Below are positions 12,683-24,625 of a DNA stretch of 64,000 bases, in pieces. The notes under the pieces are model-generated. The model was not told the origin of the DNA. It saw nothing but the letters and a program-made list of their open reading frames with translations, and did not search any database. The DNA is from Mesostigma viride. Its lineage: Eukaryota > Streptophyta > Mesostigmatophyceae > Mesostigmatales > Mesostigmataceae. Each line of letters opens with the position of its first letter. Within the stretch, counting starts at the first letter, position 1. The position numbers were made by a program, and so were the translations under genes. The stretch covers positions 3,856,002 to 3,920,001 of the forward strand of contig RPFO01000312.1 in NCBI GenBank assembly GCA_009746045.1, read 5' to 3'.

Positions 12683-12830
12683 GTGCTCTGCTGCACCTCA
12701 TGAAGTAGCTTAGCATAACCAGGATGACACGCAGTCACATCGTCATGGAAACAATGTAACACTGTGGGAATGGCCATCTCAGGCACATACACTTTTCTAG
12801 TCACCGTGTGCTCTGCATCGATCATGAGTG
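12683..12830 (-). pseudogene. pol: gypsy integrase, zinc-binding domain, first half
   Basis: On the minus strand one frame reads VLHCFHDDVTACHPGYAKLL, the histidine half of the integrase HHCC zinc site. It runs to the 10.7-kb transposon. The cysteine half, SCDSCQ, is on the far side near 1925. Joining across the TATA target site keeps the frame. Confidence 0.75.
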
Positions 12831-13549
12831 TGCACATACAGGACGCCCTCCCAGTATTCTACAGGTCTATTGCCAAAGTTGCCCCTCTGGATAGCTGCAG
12901 TAGCCATGTCCTCCGTCTTGGTGAAGGCCTTGATGACGTCCAGCAGGGAAATATTTAAAGGATTAGGCAACACCAGGTCCTTGTCAGGTCCCAGGGGCTG
13001 CATCTGCATCTCCTCTTCCTGCCCAGGGCTAGCCACCAACTGCTTGGATGAGACAGTAGTAGCTATAGGCCCTTTTGGCCTTGCCATCACCTGAGAGGCC
13101 AACACCTTGGACCGGCCTACCAACGCAGGGTCCATGACCCACTTCCTGGGCCTACCTCTGCTGCGCCTAGCAGGGTCTCCCTCACCTGGCTGCACTGTGG
13201 GAGTGGGCACCACACCGTCAGGACTTCTCCTAAGACTGTCAGACAGTGACTGGACACCCTCCTGGACGCCTGTCAACTCTGGGACAGAGCCCTGGTCGAT
13301 GAGCATCACGGGACCACCGTTATTCCCTACAGGTGGTGTCAACAGTTGAGAAGCCTTCTGGTTGTTGGCCTGAGCTCTAGTCAAGGCTCCACACTCTACC
13401 ACAGAAATCAGGGCAGCACAGATGTCCAAGTCCTCATGAAAACTTCCCATCAAATCCCTCCTCCTGGACAGGGCGTCAGGCACCACATTCTGCGTACCAG
13501 GAATGTACCTCACAGAGAAAGGTCCAACCCCCCCAGGAACTCCATCCAT
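12797..13549 (-). pseudogene. pol: gypsy pol: end of RNase H and linker to integrase
   Basis: The frame resumes pol after the slip at 13530 with SVRYIPGTQNVVPDALSRR, the standard end of gypsy RNase H. A 180-residue Pro/Ser/Gln-rich linker with RRSRGRPRKW, an AT-hook-like basic patch, leads towards integrase. It ends on a stop near 12797. The integrase zinc-binding domain starts in a third frame from about 12830, so there is a second frameshift here. Confidence 0.8.
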
Positions 13550-15726
13550 CCAGCCATCCTCTTACTCATCCGGGTCTGTTCCAACACATGTACCAAGGGC
13601 CTGTGGTCAGTCATCAGGGTAATAGACTCGTTGCCCTGTCCATCCTTGGCGCTGCTGGCCACAGAAAACTGAGCCCCCTTCAGTAGGTGTTCCCACTTGT
13701 GACAGGCCACCACCAATCCCAGCAGCTCCTGCTCATGAACAGGGTAGTTACGTTCTGCAGACGTCATACTCCTGGACATGTATTCCACTGGTTGAGGGCC
13801 CTTACCATGATCTTGCATTAGTACTGCACCAATAGCACCCTGTGAGGCATCAGACCTAACCTGGTATGGCAAGTCTGGGTTGGGGCCCACCAACAAGGGA
13901 GCAGTGGTAAGCTTCTGCTTCAACACATCAAAAGCTTGCTGGCATGCTGCAGTCCACTCAAAGGGAACATCCTTCTTGAGCAGGGCTAACAGGGGACCAG
14001 AGATGGCCGCCATGTCAGGGATGAACCGTCGGTACCAGCCCACCAGGCCCAGAAAGGATCTGACATCATGAGCTGACTTCAACACAGGCCACTCCAAAAC
14101 AGCAGAGACCTTGCTGGCCTCAGGAGTCATACCTGCAGCGCTCAGCTGGTAGCCCAGAAACTTCACCTCTTGGCCCCACTCCACCTTGGACCTCTTCACC
14201 GACAGATGATACTGATGGATCACCTTAAGGACCTCCTCCACGTTCTCCAGATGCTCCCTGAAGGTACGAGAGTGTACCAGAATGTCGTCCAGGTAGACGA
14301 CCACACAAGTCCTGAAGACCACCCTGGTAGTGTCACACAAGTGGGCAATGTCTTTGAACCTGGGGTTGCGAAGATCAGGTGAGATCTGGGGCAGGGCATT
14401 TCCAGTCAGGTGGCCAAAGATGGCATTGACAAACATCTGCATAGTGGCAGGACTGTTAGAGGCACCCATGGGCATTACTGTCCACTGGAACTGTCCCCAT
14501 GGAGTAGAAAAGGCCGTCTTGGGGATGTCCTCAGTAGCCACCCTGATCTGCCAGAAAGCATGCCTGAGGTCAAACTTGGTAAAGAAGGCAGCTCCTGCAG
14601 TCCTCTCCAGCAACTCATCAATTCTGGGCAGAGGGTACCTGGACTTGACAGTCACCTTGTTCAGTCCCCTCAGGTCAATGCACAACCTCCACCCCCCATC
14701 ATGCTTGGGTACAAGCAAACACCCAGAACTGAAAGGACTGTTAGCTGGGAGGATCAGACCAGCCTCCAACAGGCCAATAAGTATGGTCTTCAGCTCTGCC
14801 ATCTCTGCAGGGCCCATCCTGTACATAGGCACAAAAGGAGGACGAGCACCCTCTACCAACTTGATGACATGTGTGATGGGTCCCTCAGGAGGATACTGGG
14901 GCATCTTGTCCTCAAAGATGGCTCCATACCTGTCCAACAAGGCATCATGCTGCTGTTGTTGCTCAGTGGTGACAGTAGAACTGACAGCATTGACAGAATG
15001 ACCACTAGCAGACTCAGGTTCATTAGGCACCAAATGCAGGAAAAAGATGTGTTCCACTGGATAGGTGGCCAAATAAGACAGAGTATGCTTGGCAGACCAC
15101 ACATGCTTCAGTAGGGCAGCCCGTTTCTCCTCCAAAGTCGGCTCTTGATCCACCCCTTTCGCACCTGCTTCCCCTCCCTTGCCATCATTGACAGCTGTCT
15201 GTGTGGAACAGCACTCAGTGGCTGTTCTTCTCCCCCCTGGCAACACACAGGTAGCATCCCACACTGTCCCATCCTTGAACTGGACCACCCTGTCAGGCCA
15301 AGAAATAGCAGGATTGGTGTCAGACAACCATGGGATCCCCAAAATCACATCTGCTGCCGTGAGGGGAATGACATCTGCTGTCACTTCCAAAGTCTGGGAT
15401 GAACAAACTTGGAAGATGAGCTGCACGTAGCCAGGTGAGCAGCTTCTCCTGCCATCAGAATACTGCACCATGACAGGTGTGGGGTGGGTAAACACAGGCA
15501 ACTTCAACTCCTGCACCAAGGATGCAGCAATATAATTACTGCCAGCACCAGAATCAATCATAAACAAGCAAGCTGGCTGAGCCAAGGGGACTGGCACGTT
15601 GAGGAGCCTAGCCTGAAACTTGAGTAAGTGACCTGGTACAGGGGGACCCACAGGGACAGCAGGGTCAGAAGCACCCACAGTGTTCACTGGCCTAACGTCA
15701 ACAGCAGGCAGGTCAGACCTGGCCAT
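13510..15726 (-). pseudogene. pol: gypsy pol: protease, reverse transcriptase, RNase H
   Basis: The frame has 738 codons. The protease motif FMIDSGAGSNYI lies near residue 55. The reverse transcriptase follows, with KHDGGWRLCIDLRGLNKVT, FFTKFDLRHAFWQI and the catalytic box VVYLDDILVHS, a YLDD variant of the usual YVDD. RNase H has VRSDASQGAIGAVLMQ and later LMTDHRPL. The frame breaks after GWMEFLGG at a seven-base G run (minus strand, near 13530); the family's next motif continues in another frame. That single-base slip could be a real mutation or an assembly error. Confidence 0.93.
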
Positions 15727-15752
15727 GACAGAAGGATGACCTGGGGACCCAA

Positions 15753-16409
15753 CTAGTTTTTTGACTCAGGTGGGTCTGGGGTTGCTCCACTGCCTGATGG
15801 TGGAAGCTGCTCAGGTGGTGCTGGAGGCTCATCCTCGTCCCCCCCATCCTCCTCATCTGCCAGCAGCTGCATGAGAGCGTTCACCATCCTACGCTTATCC
15901 TGTCTGCTGAAGGGCCGAGCGCGGGACTGGAACCTCCCAGAGGGCTGGAAGTTGGGCTGGAACCCTGGCTGCATCCGGTGATCGCCAGCAGGAACGCCAG
16001 GAGGAAGGTTGGGTGGCCTGAGAGATGGCAGGGCGCCAAAAGGTCCTCTCGTGGCAGGGGGAAACTGGTCCCGTCTAGGGCAGTCCCGTGCAAAGTGACC
16101 TGGCTGGTTGCAGATAAAACAGTTACCCTGGGTGGGATCCAAGGCATTGAGCTCCCCCAGGAGGTCATCCAGCTGGTTCAGGGACTTCTTGATGGGTGGC
16201 ACTGGCGTGGCCACAGGCTCCCACTTGACAGAAAAAGCAGGCACACGACAGAGGGTGAGCACATAAGACAACACCTTGTCCCATTGCCAGTCCACGTAGT
16301 CGAACTGGGAGAAGTGCTTGTCCACATCCAGTCGCACGTGTGGAGCCATGCCATGCAGTAGTCTGTGAAGCGCCTCTGCGTCAGAGCATTGGGGAATCTT
16401 AGCCCTCAC
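15753..16409 (-). pseudogene. gag: gypsy gag, C-terminal part with zinc knuckle
   Basis: This 218-codon frame continues the capsid domain (SDAEALHRLLHGMAPHVRL) and carries one CCHC zinc knuckle, CFICNQPGHFARDC, about residues 97-110, which binds RNA. An Arg/Pro-rich tail and an acidic Pro-rich end follow. The frame opens on GTG because the N-terminal half lies beyond the inserted transposon. The stop is 27 bases before the first Met of pol, which is in another frame, so pol needs reinitiation or frameshifting. Confidence 0.88.
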
Positions 16410-19400
16410 ATCACCTAAAATCGGTCCGTCCGGTTACATGAGATCCTGGGAATTTTGGCGCGAACGCGTCGCGTTGAGGACGACGGGACCAGAAAAATTC
16501 CACCTCGCATGGCTGTCGACCCTATGTCCGCCGGAATATCAGTCAAAAGTCAATTATGCATGTTAAGTCGCTGCGATGGATGCAAACGACGCGTAAACTC
16601 TCCTGCTTTGCGATGATGCATGGTAGATATTATTCGCGTATGTTCATGCGTCAAAATAATTCGCAAACTGAGACGCTGATTTTTTGTGTCGGCCAGATCT
16701 GGAATTGGCAGCGAAAATGCATGTTTATTAATTGTGGGGGAAACTTTTTTGTTGGAAGCTCACAATTCCCAAAAGGTGGAATCCGAATGGGCTTCAAGTC
16801 TACTTTCACGAGCGCTAATCAGTTTTTCGAGAAACGAATCACATTTTCCAGGCTGTCGCATTACCTGCCGGCAGGTCAGATTTTGCTGTTTTCAGAGACG
16901 TTTACGACCGTCCTTGCTTGATGCGTTTCTTCCTTTTTTTCGGCTCACGGCATGGCGGGGCTTGTTCCAACATGCCTGCGGAGGTGTAAGCTGTGTAGCC
17001 ATGATTTAAAAGTCACATATTGCTCTCGCGCCACCATCTGTTACTGCTCGACACTGCAAGAAACACTGGTTGCCTGCTCGCAACGCAAGCACCAGCACGA
17101 CAACGGTGCCCTAATCCACATCCAGGCGTGTATTTCCGAGAAAAGCTTCAGGCTTTTGTCGCGGCATACCTTCGGTGTTCCAAGCCGTTCACCGCTCCCC
17201 GAAATAGTCTTATGACTCGCTTTTATAGCATTGTGGGTTCGCGTCCGCCATCTCCGCCGGGTGCTGACACGAGATGTTCGCGCTGAACCTGGACTGCAAG
17301 GTCGCCCGCTACCGGCTAGCTGTACGTATTTAGCAAGCTCTGGATGATATTGTCATGGTTTTGGTGCAGGAAGGTGCTGTGGGGGGGTCTATCTCACCTC
17401 TTTACCTAGCTTTCCTCCTCCTCGCTTGACAGCTAAGTTTGCATCAGGAAGTCATGCTTGTTGACAAAGCTCGATGGATATAAACCTTGGGATGTGCTGT
17501 GAAGGTGTTAGCATGCTTGCTTGAAGAATTGAATGCGTATTTGTGCAAGCCATGGACATTTTTTATTAAGGGCAGTAGGTGCAGCCACGTTCTTATTCAA
17601 TTGTGTCAGGACGTCTATGTTGCCTTTACTGCACTCTGTCCTAGAGGAGTTTGATGCCACTGTAGATGACTATGACCAGTGGGGTGGTGAGGATGGGCCG
17701 GTGTGCTGGGGTGAGCCTGAAGGGCACCTTGGATCACGTGACCCTTAGGCAATCATGCGAGGCTGTGCAGTTTATGGCTTGTGATGTATGGATGCAGCGG
17801 GTGAGGCAGGTTGTCGTTGCCGTGGCCTGTGTTAGTGAACTCTATCATCTTTTAACTTACCCAAAGCCCCCCTAGACCTAAACTGCCTCGCCTTCTTTGA
17901 GGGGTTGCCTTCTTTGAGGAGTGCCATGTCTTGAAAGGTTTGTTGGGGCCCTGGCATTTCAGAGTAGGTTGAGGTGGAGAGGGGTGGCACACTGCTAGGT
18001 GATGGCAGGGCCATCCATGTGATGCACCTTACGTTGGGATGGGGACCATGCATTTGTTCTTGTTGCTAGCATGGGCAGGGTGAGCGGCTGGGAGTAAGGT
18101 GTAAGTGCTACTTGCGCCACTGTCCGAAAGGGGAGCTCCATGCGGTGGGCAAACAGCGTTGCAAGCGTACACTTAACACAAATGTGGTCTGATGCACTCA
18201 GCTGACCTGCCATTTCTCTTGATGCACCAAACCACACTAAAGGCTTGATATAGCCGGTAGGAAATGCATGTGCATGCAGTGTCAAAAGCAGAGAGGGACA
18301 CTGTTAGCACATGAGTGTGATTGTAAACCGATGAGTGTGAGCCTCCCCGTGCCATCCCATGCATTTTACACCTATTTTTGGCAAGCCCCCATCATGCCGC
18401 AGTTATGCACCGCCTATGCAAGGGGGATGAATAGACAGTTATAGGTGTGTTGAGGGATGAGATAAGGGTAAACATGAGGAGCCATGCAGGCTAAAACGGA
18501 AGGGCGATGTCAACAGTGTGTTTGCCCAGATTTTGATGTCAGGAGGGGCTGAAAGATCAGTGGCCACGATAAACCTAGGTGGATTACATGAGAGATGACA
18601 CGACCATGAGAGGGTGGTAGATGAGTTCAACTGAGAAGAGCTAGCATTACATGCACAGATTCTTAATGACCTATGGACTGTCCAAGGGTTGGAGTTCAGT
18701 GCACGTTCCAAAGACTATGATGAGCATGACGATGATGGCAAGGGGGCGGGGGGGCGCAATTAGGACAGGCACTGATGCAGAATTATGTTGTACAGCAGCT
18801 AGGTGCTGAGCTCAATTGAATAGCAGCCCAAGCCACTGCTGTCCTTGATTGCGCTTTGTATTTCCATGTAGCAGAGAGGCACCTGGCAGATATATATTTG
18901 GATTAGCTGCTATAAGACACGCACAGCAGGGGTGCCCAGCAGAGTGGGCCAAGTACTGCAAAGGAGATTGTGTGTGCTGCCGAGCGGGGCCCGTTTAGAA
19001 AAGAGACTGGTCAGCCGACAGGCACGACTGGTCAGCCAAGCTCCCCTTCTTGAGGCTTGTAGGCACTATGGTGCTTGTTCCGAATGCCAGCATCTACTGT
19101 GATTGATGGTGATTGTATCCCTTGATGATCGCTTTTTTAGTCTGTGTTGGCTAATGTATCCAGCCCCAGTGGCATGTATATGAATCCCATGACAGCCATG
19201 ACGATAATTGAGTGAAGAATGAAAAGTTTTCCAAGACAATGGCGCAGAATATGGAGTATTTTTGCAAAAATCGCTCTATTTCTGCTTGCATCCGTCACTT
19301 TTAGTGGGCCGGCAGTGGTCCTAATATGTCCAACTTGTGTTCTAGTGTAAATTCAAGTATTGTGCTATTAATGTGACGAATTCTGGCATGATTGGGCCGC

Positions 19401-19803
19401 ATATGTGCTGGCAGGGGCTTCATAAGTTTGAAAATAATGCACTAAAACGGTGTTTTGGCTCATGTATGCCAGAATTATAGCACATAGTTTGGTCCTACAT
19501 TGCATACTTAAGGGCGGTTTTTGTCTTTGGATATAAATTAATAAGCATGACCATTTCCAGCTGAATTGGACTACATTTACTGCTTGTGTGTGGCTGCTAT
19601 GCCTCCTTATGCCTGGAAAACATCGTTTTTTGCACTTTTCCACGTCACGGTTTGATGCTAAAAATAGGTCAGTTGGCCCCCCAATTTATGTGATGTGAAC
19701 AGGGTCCTAGGGGGACCTTAAGTCCAGAAAGGCACCCCGATCTGACTATATGTGTGGGAGATATGACCCCATGTAACAAAAAAGGCCGTTTTTAGGTGAT
19801 GTG
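16407..19803. mobile_element. 3.4-kb TIR DNA transposon inserted in gypsy gag
   Basis: The two ends are imperfect inverted repeats. The left begins CACATCACCTAAAATCGG and the right, read on the minus strand, begins CACATCACCTAAAAACGG; both then share GTTACATG. The flanks are the two halves of one gag reading frame, which proves insertion. I see no clear target duplication. The interior has no recognisable transposase; one exon-like acidic stretch lies at 17640-17735. CAC...GTG ends hint at the CACTA superfamily, but this is weak. Confidence 0.7.
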
Positions 19804-19804
19804 T

Positions 19805-20902
19805 AAGGTTGGTGAATTGCTCCACGAACTGTGGCAGCGTCAACCCAGCCTGCGTACAGTTAGCCAGTGCGTCCCGATCCATGCGAAGCTGATCCTGGGG
19901 TAACAGAAACCGGCGAAAGCCCAATAGGAGAGAGGGGAGGTCGGTACACGCACGTCCAGCCACAGAACGCAAAAACTCATCAAAACGGTCGCTGGCACTG
20001 TCGCTCATCCGCTGCCTAACCATTCTCTTCTGGATGTCCATCGTGAGACGTTCCTCTGCCTTGGGCCCGTAGTTGGCGAAGTGGATAGCGAAGACATCCT
20101 GAAACTTGGTGGAGAAATGGTCGAAGCTGCGATGGGTAAGGTTGGTCAGCGATAGCTTGTCTACCGACTCCACCTTGGGAAAAGGAACAGTACGAGGATA
20201 CAAAGACGTGAGCTCCATCACTGGGGCGGGTGGTGCATTCTGACTCTCCGGCATTGTCGCAGCCACCGAGAGCCGTGGAGGCTCATGCCCCTGTGCATCT
20301 GTCCCTTCATCAACAAAAGGAGCGTCAACCGCATATACCCTTCGTACACCCAGTGTTGGAGACGGTTGATCCACGAAAACAGACTCTCCATCGCCCGCCT
20401 GCCCTTGCGACTCAAGTTGCTGCACACGCGCAATAGTCCTACCCACACTCTTCTCCAGCGCTTCCGCCACACTTCTAGCTCTCGCAGCTTCCTCACGTTC
20501 ATGTTGTAATCGAATTTTCTCCGCTGTCAGCTCGTCAGCCGCTAGCCGAGTGCCGTCTCGCCCCGGCACCGTGTTGTAGCCAAAACGAATAGCCGAACCG
20601 TATTCGGGTGCTGGCGAACGCGTGTCCTCCACGTTGGAGAACCGTGGTTCACCTCTACCAGTGCCACGCAAGGAGGGCTCGCCTGGTTGCACACCGAGGG
20701 GCAAGATGGAGAACTTTGGGCCGACCGACAGCGAATATCTGCGGGAAGCAGACATTAAGGTGGTATCTCCAAATAGTTGACGTCTGGGAGTAGATGATGA
20801 AACCCTTTCATCACCGGTCGTCCGTTGAGCTGCTAAAGATGTGGTTGCATCTTCAACTCTCTTACTTGATAACGGTGGTTGTGTCTCCGGGTTACTCATC
20901 AC
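19805..20902 (-). pseudogene. gag: gypsy gag, N-terminal part
   Basis: This is an open frame of about 366 codons starting with Met 220 bases inside the LTR edge. Residues 1-130 are polar and low in complexity. A charged helical segment follows, then a capsid-like helical region that includes LPQFVEQFTNLT. There the frame enters the 3.4-kb transposon and ends on a stop inside it. The capsid domain continues in phase at 16406 with VRAKIPQCSDAEAL, so the two parts are one broken gene. Gag should form the particle that packages element RNA. Confidence 0.85.
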
Positions 20903-21108
20903 TCCATGGGTCGCGCATGCCGGACTGGGGAAACGTTAGAGACTTGTAAGCTCAAAGCAGCTCTCAGAGCAAGACTGTCACATAAGGATGAGTCACACTC
21001 TAAAAACTGTCCGAACACACAGCATAACGTACCCTCTCTGGGTCGGGCAAGAATTCCATTGTTAACCGTGAACTAATACTATCAAGACAACCAACACCGA
21101 GGTAGAAA

Positions 21109-21120
21109 CCTCCGATACCA
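21109..21120 (-). other. Primer-binding site, initiator tRNA-Met type
   Basis: The minus strand reads TGGTATCGGAGG one base after the LTR end. This matches the usual TGGTATCAGAG primer site, complementary to the 3' end of initiator tRNA-Met, with one change. It fixes the element's orientation and the inner LTR edge. Confidence 0.75.
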
Positions 21121-21121
21121 A

Positions 21122-23521
21122 TGTAACGACTAAAAATGTTGTGTTTGCAACAGCCTCAGTTTCAACATTGATGTGAAAAGATCTTTATACCTGGGTTGGA
21201 GTCGCGACAGATAACTTCACGTCCAGAGAAGCAATGAAGATGGATCTTCAACAGTTAACCCCTAAATGGTCTGAGATCCTGCCGATAAATCGGCTGGATC
21301 TTCACAATTTTGCAAACCAGATGCCATCCAACCTACCCATATCCAATGGCTGTCCTTGGGGGCCAAGCATGTCCATGAGTTGCCCTTCGGGTTGGTATAT
21401 CACAACCTCACATATATGCAGGGTAGGCCATATATAACTGCCGTCAAAGTCAGGGGGGTCAAGACGAGCGTTTTCATTTTTGGTAGAATGTGCATTTTGA
21501 ATTATGTTATAAGACCTAGGCACCTACCACTTCAGGGATGATAAACAATTAGTTGCTGAACAGTTTGAGCCATTGGGGTCATAATTTGGGTGGGTATACC
21601 AGCAGTTACACCCAGTACAGCCCTTAGGGGTACCGTTGGTAAAAAGCAACCAAGGGGGTAGGGGTGGGCATACTACCTACTAATATGGCCACCAACCATG
21701 CCAAACAATACATTTCCCTTCCACAATGATGGGAAAACATAACTGCATCATCACACTGCCCTTACATGGCACCTATGTGCAGGTGCTACCTTGTCCATGC
21801 ACGTAGGTAACGTGGTACGGATACCCTACGCAAGGCATGCATTCTAGGAGGCAGCCACCAACAAACTAGTGATGTTGAGCCTATTTCAGCCTGCCCAAGC
21901 AAGGATAAACTAGGCCTAAGCTGCTATAGCTTGCCAGGTGATGGCCAGCACACCTGGTGGCACATGCTGTCAATGGGAAGCTTTTACTCACCAGTTACGT
22001 GCTTGATGATGCCACAGAGACCAGCCAACTGCCTCACACTCATGCAATATGTGTATGGGAAATGTATAACAAACATATATGGAGGTATTCAAACCCATAC
22101 AGCCTCTAAAACTTATCACCATCACCCTGTGGCAGGTCAACTGACTGAGGGAAGCATCTAAGAAGGGTGTTTTAGAAAGGGGCCAGGCCAGGGTCAAGAA
22201 AGAGCATGAATAATGCAAAAAGAATGTGCTACACAAGCTAGAACGTACATATAAACGTACGTCAAACATCGATAGGAAAACGATGCTTAAGCTTTACCAG
22301 GCATGGATGGCGTTACCTTGGCCCAGGCGGTGGCCGCAAAATGGCGCATTTCGGCACACCAAAGTTGTGCAGCATGGTCGCTGGATTCGGCGATTTCTGG
22401 CCACCCTTGCACGTTTACGACTACTATGTATCATAAAAAGTACAAAGAAACCGATATATCCTTTAAAATACGCCGGAAAGTTATTGCTGTCAACGTTTCT
22501 ATCGTCCGGCCTGATCGCAGTTTTTTCCAGCAAGAACGCTGCCGACACCTATCAAATGGCATTCCCGCGAACCAAAAATTGGCCTGTATGATCTTTAGGA
22601 CGTATACAATCAATATCCTAAGTTTGGTCAGAAAATTCGAACGAAAACGTAAATGCCATGCGTGGGCGCAAGCCGCCATGGCCAGGTCGTCGTTTTCCGG
22701 AATGCACGTTGTACGTGAAAAAGTACCCTGACCCCTTGTACTTTGACCGGCCAGAACACCTCTATAACTTTGTCAGAAGTATGCAAACCCATATACCATG
22801 CTGTGAAGAAACTTATAAACTTTCGATCTTCTCAGCTAAACTTTTCCTAATTCTCAATAGATTTCGCGGCATCTGGTCCCCCGAGAAGGGGCCGATGCAT
22901 CGGCTGGAACTCGATTTTTGGCGGAAAATCGGCAGCAAGACCATTTAGGGGTTAAGGGAATGAGTCCCCACCCTTGTTAGACACAACAGACAATGTTATA
23001 TCCAAGTCGACTATCTGTTGAAGTTATAGTTGACTTTTAGCGAGGGTTGTTTGATTGATGAAACAAGGAAACCCTTGAATTACACCATAGCTTTAGCTTT
23101 CTTACACGCACACGTTCACAGCCGCCACAAACAGGATAAAAGTCATCGTGCACGCAGGGTCGGCTCAGCCCTAACCCGGAAGGACCAATCAAAAGTGAGG
23201 ATCACTCAAGATAAGATCTTAGCTTCCGAATCCTCAACACAACACAAAGCCAGCACATACGGAATCTCCATGACCTGGAACCAGATCCACCAGGTACAAC
23301 GGTATTAAAGAGAATCTATGACTGACTGAACAAAACCATGCAAAGTACCCTACGTGGATCAGGCCACGACCAATGAGGGTAGAACAATAAATTCTGCAGA
23401 TCTCAGCAGGCCCAATATCCATCAGACGTCGAAGCCTCCTAACTTCCCAAATAATTGTCCTAAAGAACTCATAATAAGATCAACAGTAGGAAAACTTTGG
23501 ATGTAACATTTGGTTGTTACA
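21122..23521 (-). repeat. 5' LTR of the gypsy element, split by a piggyBac-type insertion
   Basis: The plus-strand ends are TGTAACGAC at 21122 and TTGTTACA at 23521. They form the TG...CA termini of an LTR and an imperfect inverted repeat. The inner end lies one base from the primer-binding site. Removing the 1.7-kb insertion and one TTAA copy leaves an LTR of about 700 bp. The partner LTR is not in the window, so the outer boundary rests on the terminal inverted repeat only. Confidence 0.78.
21259..22951. mobile_element. piggyBac-type non-autonomous transposon in the gypsy LTR
   Basis: The ends are TTAA|CCCCTAAATGGTCT at 21255 and its mirror AGACCATTTAGGGG|TTAA ending at 22955. The first 14 bases of the inverted repeats are perfect; a shared TGCCGAT lies a few bases further in. 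A TTAA target duplication followed by CCC is diagnostic for the piggyBac superfamily. The 1693-bp interior has only short ORFs and I see no transposase, so it should depend on one encoded elsewhere. Confidence 0.85.
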
Positions 23522-23706
23522 ATGGTATTGCAGTGTCTCCGCACATCTGAACCCACGAGCCACGAGCCACGAGATAGCCATGGCTGACGGCGGAGCTCAT
23601 AACTTTCACGTTTGAGCACCGAATTTAGCCGTGAATATCACAATCGACGCGTCTTTCTACGACGCACATGCTGATATAATTTCCCGCAGCTATTACGCAA
23701 TATACG
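23522..23706. other. Gap between the gypsy LTR and ORF1-like debris
   Basis: I see no gene here. Confidence 0.4.
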
Positions 23707-24625
23707 ATGAGCAAACGCCTCTCGACGCAACGCAGCCTGGCGGCTGCGCTCGGCAATGAAAATACGTCTGCAGCCCCGGCTGCAGCTACGCCCACCGGCC
23801 CAGAAGGCAGCGGCGCCACTACAATAGCCAAGCTCTAGTGGTCGTCCAGCTCCCTGCTGAGCCCGCCTCGCCAGCAGCGTCGCCTGAACCCAAGCGCAGT
23901 CGCCCTGCCGAGCCGAGCTGGGTAGAGCTCGACTTTGTCGCCGAAGCCATGCAGCCAGCCCGGCTTCCTTGACGCGTTTACCGGCTGAGGAACGCATCCT
24001 GGCCTGCGTGTTTTTTGGATCGCACGCCTCGCTTCTTGAACTGTGCAAGCAGCTCTTCATCCAAGGTCGCCTCTTTGATCCTCGCCAGAGGCGTGCCTCC
24101 ACTTTCGACCCCTTCCCCAGCCTCCGCCGCCCCCAACTCCAGCTAGCAATTCGCTCTCTTTTCCCTCCTTGGACGCTCCATCGGGGAGCTTTGGCCCCCC
24201 AAGCCCCTCACCACCACCTTAACCGAATCCTCCATCCGCTCACTCCTCAAGGAGGCCCTCGAGCAGCACGTGGCCCCCATCGCTGCAGATGTGGCGGCCA
24301 TGGGCGGCACGCTGACTGCCGAGCTCCCCCTCCTCTCCACCATTTCAACCGCCACCTCCACCCTCCTCGCCTCCTCCACCGCCACCATCCCCTCCTCCGA
24401 CGGCGCCATCACTGCCCAGCTCCGCGACATCGACCAGCTGAGCGCCTCAAGGATAATGCAATCGCTATATCGAGGTCCTGCAGAACACCGCCGGCCTCAC
24501 CGCCCAGGCAGTGAAGGACATTGCCGCCAAGCCAGCCCCTGCTGGCCTGGCCGGCGATGCTCCTCCCATCATGACCTGGGCGGACATGCTTAAGGGGAGG
24601 TGGCACCCCAAAACCCAAAAAATCT
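23707..24625 (+). pseudogene. ORF1/gag-like retroelement fragment, N-terminal part, frameshifted
   Basis: Coding-like sequence in three frames: MSKRLSTQRSLAAALGNENT, then EPKRSRPAEPSWVELDFVAE, then SIRSLLKEALEQHVAPIAAD with a Ser/Thr/Ala-rich stretch, ending MTWADMLKGRWHPKTQK and a stop. Stops and frame changes break it near 23840, 23970 and 24460. A helical, Ala-rich protein ending in TWADML resembles the N-terminal part of LINE ORF1 or gag-like proteins. The C-terminal counterpart may be 27128-27780. Confidence 0.45.

Noticed and set aside
13346-15114. Several plus-strand ORFs of 100-234 codons opposite pol
   Set aside because: Shadow frames of the reverse transcriptase coding sequence.
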